Shown piece after piece: positions 36,396 to 36,697 of a stretch of 36,697 bases of DNA. This DNA comes from Ruminococcus sp. (lineage in GTDB: Bacteria; Bacillota; Clostridia; Oscillospirales; Acutalibacteraceae): assembly GCA_017405065.1 (NCBI GenBank), contig JAFRBD010000068.1, positions 1-36,697 on the forward strand. Direction: 5' to 3'. Position 1 is the first letter of the stretch, and each line of letters begins with the position of its first letter. The translations under genes and the position numbers were made by a program. The notes below the pieces were generated by a model. That model had not been told where the DNA came from. It saw only the letters and a list, made by a program, of their open reading frames with translations, and searched no databases.

Positions 36396-36483
36396 TGGTG
36401 GGCAGGGCCGGACTTGAACCAACGCCGTCTTTTCAGAATCTGATTTACAGTCAGGGGCGATACCAACTACGCTCTGCCAACCC
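36396..36483 (-). tRNA. tRNA-Tyr (GTA)-like gene, with irregular 5' half
   Basis: On the minus strand, 85 bases plus an encoded CCA: acceptor GGGTTGG/CCTGCCC, anticodon loop CTGTAAA with anticodon GTA (Tyr) on the stem CTGA/TCAG, a long variable arm (TCT-GAAA-AGA) as in bacterial tRNA-Tyr, and T arm GTTGG-TTCAAGT-CCGGC. The length fits tRNA-Tyr. Oddities: one T-T mismatch in the acceptor stem, C instead of the nearly universal T at position 8, a poorly paired D stem, and a C-A pair at the top of the anticodon stem. It could be functional but divergent, or a decaying copy. Confidence 0.65.
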
Positions 36484-36581
36484 GTATATGGTGCTGCGGG
36501 AGAGCGCTTGATATTTCGGTAAAGTATTTTCTCGTCTTCGGATCATCAAATCCTGACTCGTCGTCATTCGCTGTACTCGCT

Positions 36582-36659
36582 GATGGCGGTCAAGTGTGAC
36601 CACCATCGTACTCGCGCCGCGACTCCTCCTCTCCCCACCGAGATTTCATCTCGTCGGGG
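36582..36659. other. Two strong hairpins in the 214-base edge region
   Basis: 36582-36607: GATGGCGGTCA - agtg - TGACCACCATC (one mismatch). 36633-36659: CCCC-ac-CGAGAT - ttc - ATCTCG-tc-GGGG. I see no T-run that would make either a terminator. The region 36484-36697 has no supported gene; on the minus strand a 27-codon frame with start ATG near 36673 (MKSGDPDEMKSRWGEEESRR...) exists but is not convincing. Confidence 0.55.
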
Positions 36660-36697
36660 TCCCCGCTTTTCATCAAGTCCGATCCTACAGCACAAAA

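Noticed and set aside
36593-36673. 27-codon open frame starting MKSGDPDEMK on the minus strand
   Set aside because: No ribosome binding site was seen, it is short, and the DNA is dominated by hairpins; this is not enough to call a gene.

Overview
The window reads as a chromosomal segment of a gut-type clostridium, most likely from the Ruminococcaceae/Oscillospirales. This is an inference from several things seen here: a CIRCE-controlled hrcA-grpE-dnaK operon, a Gram-positive-type LexA site, secreted proteins with type I dockerins of the DATxIQR kind, a Firmicutes-style fatty-acid kinase system, and dense short intergenic repeats. No rRNA, phage, transposase or CRISPR locus was seen. Base composition looks GC-rich by eye and fairly even across genes; I did not compute it.

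Layout. 1-2128 (minus): hrcA-grpE-dnaK, with dnaK cut by the window edge, under one sigma-A promoter and a perfect CIRCE operator. 2181-2988: two overlapping small membrane proteins whose promoter starts inside a heptad-repeat array. 3153-5161: rpsT and, convergent, citrate synthase. 5388-6993: a VTC-domain protein and a DUF4956 membrane protein. 7251-12882 (minus): a lipid block, fakA-fakB-GNAT-like gene-plsX-acpP, in which every gap but none of the genes carries a palindromic repeat. 13103-17052: an HGSNAT-like membrane protein, a serine-hydrolase lipoprotein in an operon with a Gx-transporter and a NusG-domain-II protein, and divergent apbE. 17159-19176: a small membrane protein, an esterase lipoprotein and a TfoX-N protein. 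19384-24086: a group of zinc-ribbon membrane proteins around an SPFH protein, resembling B. subtilis YdjGHI. 24262-27022: a low-complexity lipoprotein behind rlmI, then an unknown membrane protein. 27031-28107: heptad repeats, a candidate small RNA, and lexA with a probable SOS box. 28255-31768: two secreted dockerin proteins (CotH-type and cohesin-like). 31828-32905: a HAD hydrolase and a small membrane protein with a TTG start. 33073-36228: a large LRR-TIR-TIR-LRR protein followed by an in-frame tail beyond its stop codon. 36396-36697: a tRNA-Tyr-like gene with odd features and a hairpin-rich edge.

How the parts may work together. FakA and FakB would phosphorylate exogenous fatty acids, PlsX would exchange acyl groups between acyl-phosphate and ACP, and AcpP is the carrier: one membrane-lipid supply block. 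The SPFH/zinc-ribbon/TPM genes look like an envelope-stress or membrane-organising module. The NusG-II/Gx/ApbE neighbourhood is of a kind linked to extracytosolic flavin chemistry. The dockerin proteins imply that scaffoldins exist elsewhere in the genome.

Less expected observations: (i) at least seven intergenic arrays with a 7-bp period, two of them an inverted pair; (ii) a multidomain LRR-TIR protein with a 39-codon coding-like tail after its stop; (iii) a candidate small RNA with CU-rich anti-Shine-Dalgarno stretches between convergent genes; (iv) an apbE promoter so close to the start codon that the mRNA may be leaderless.
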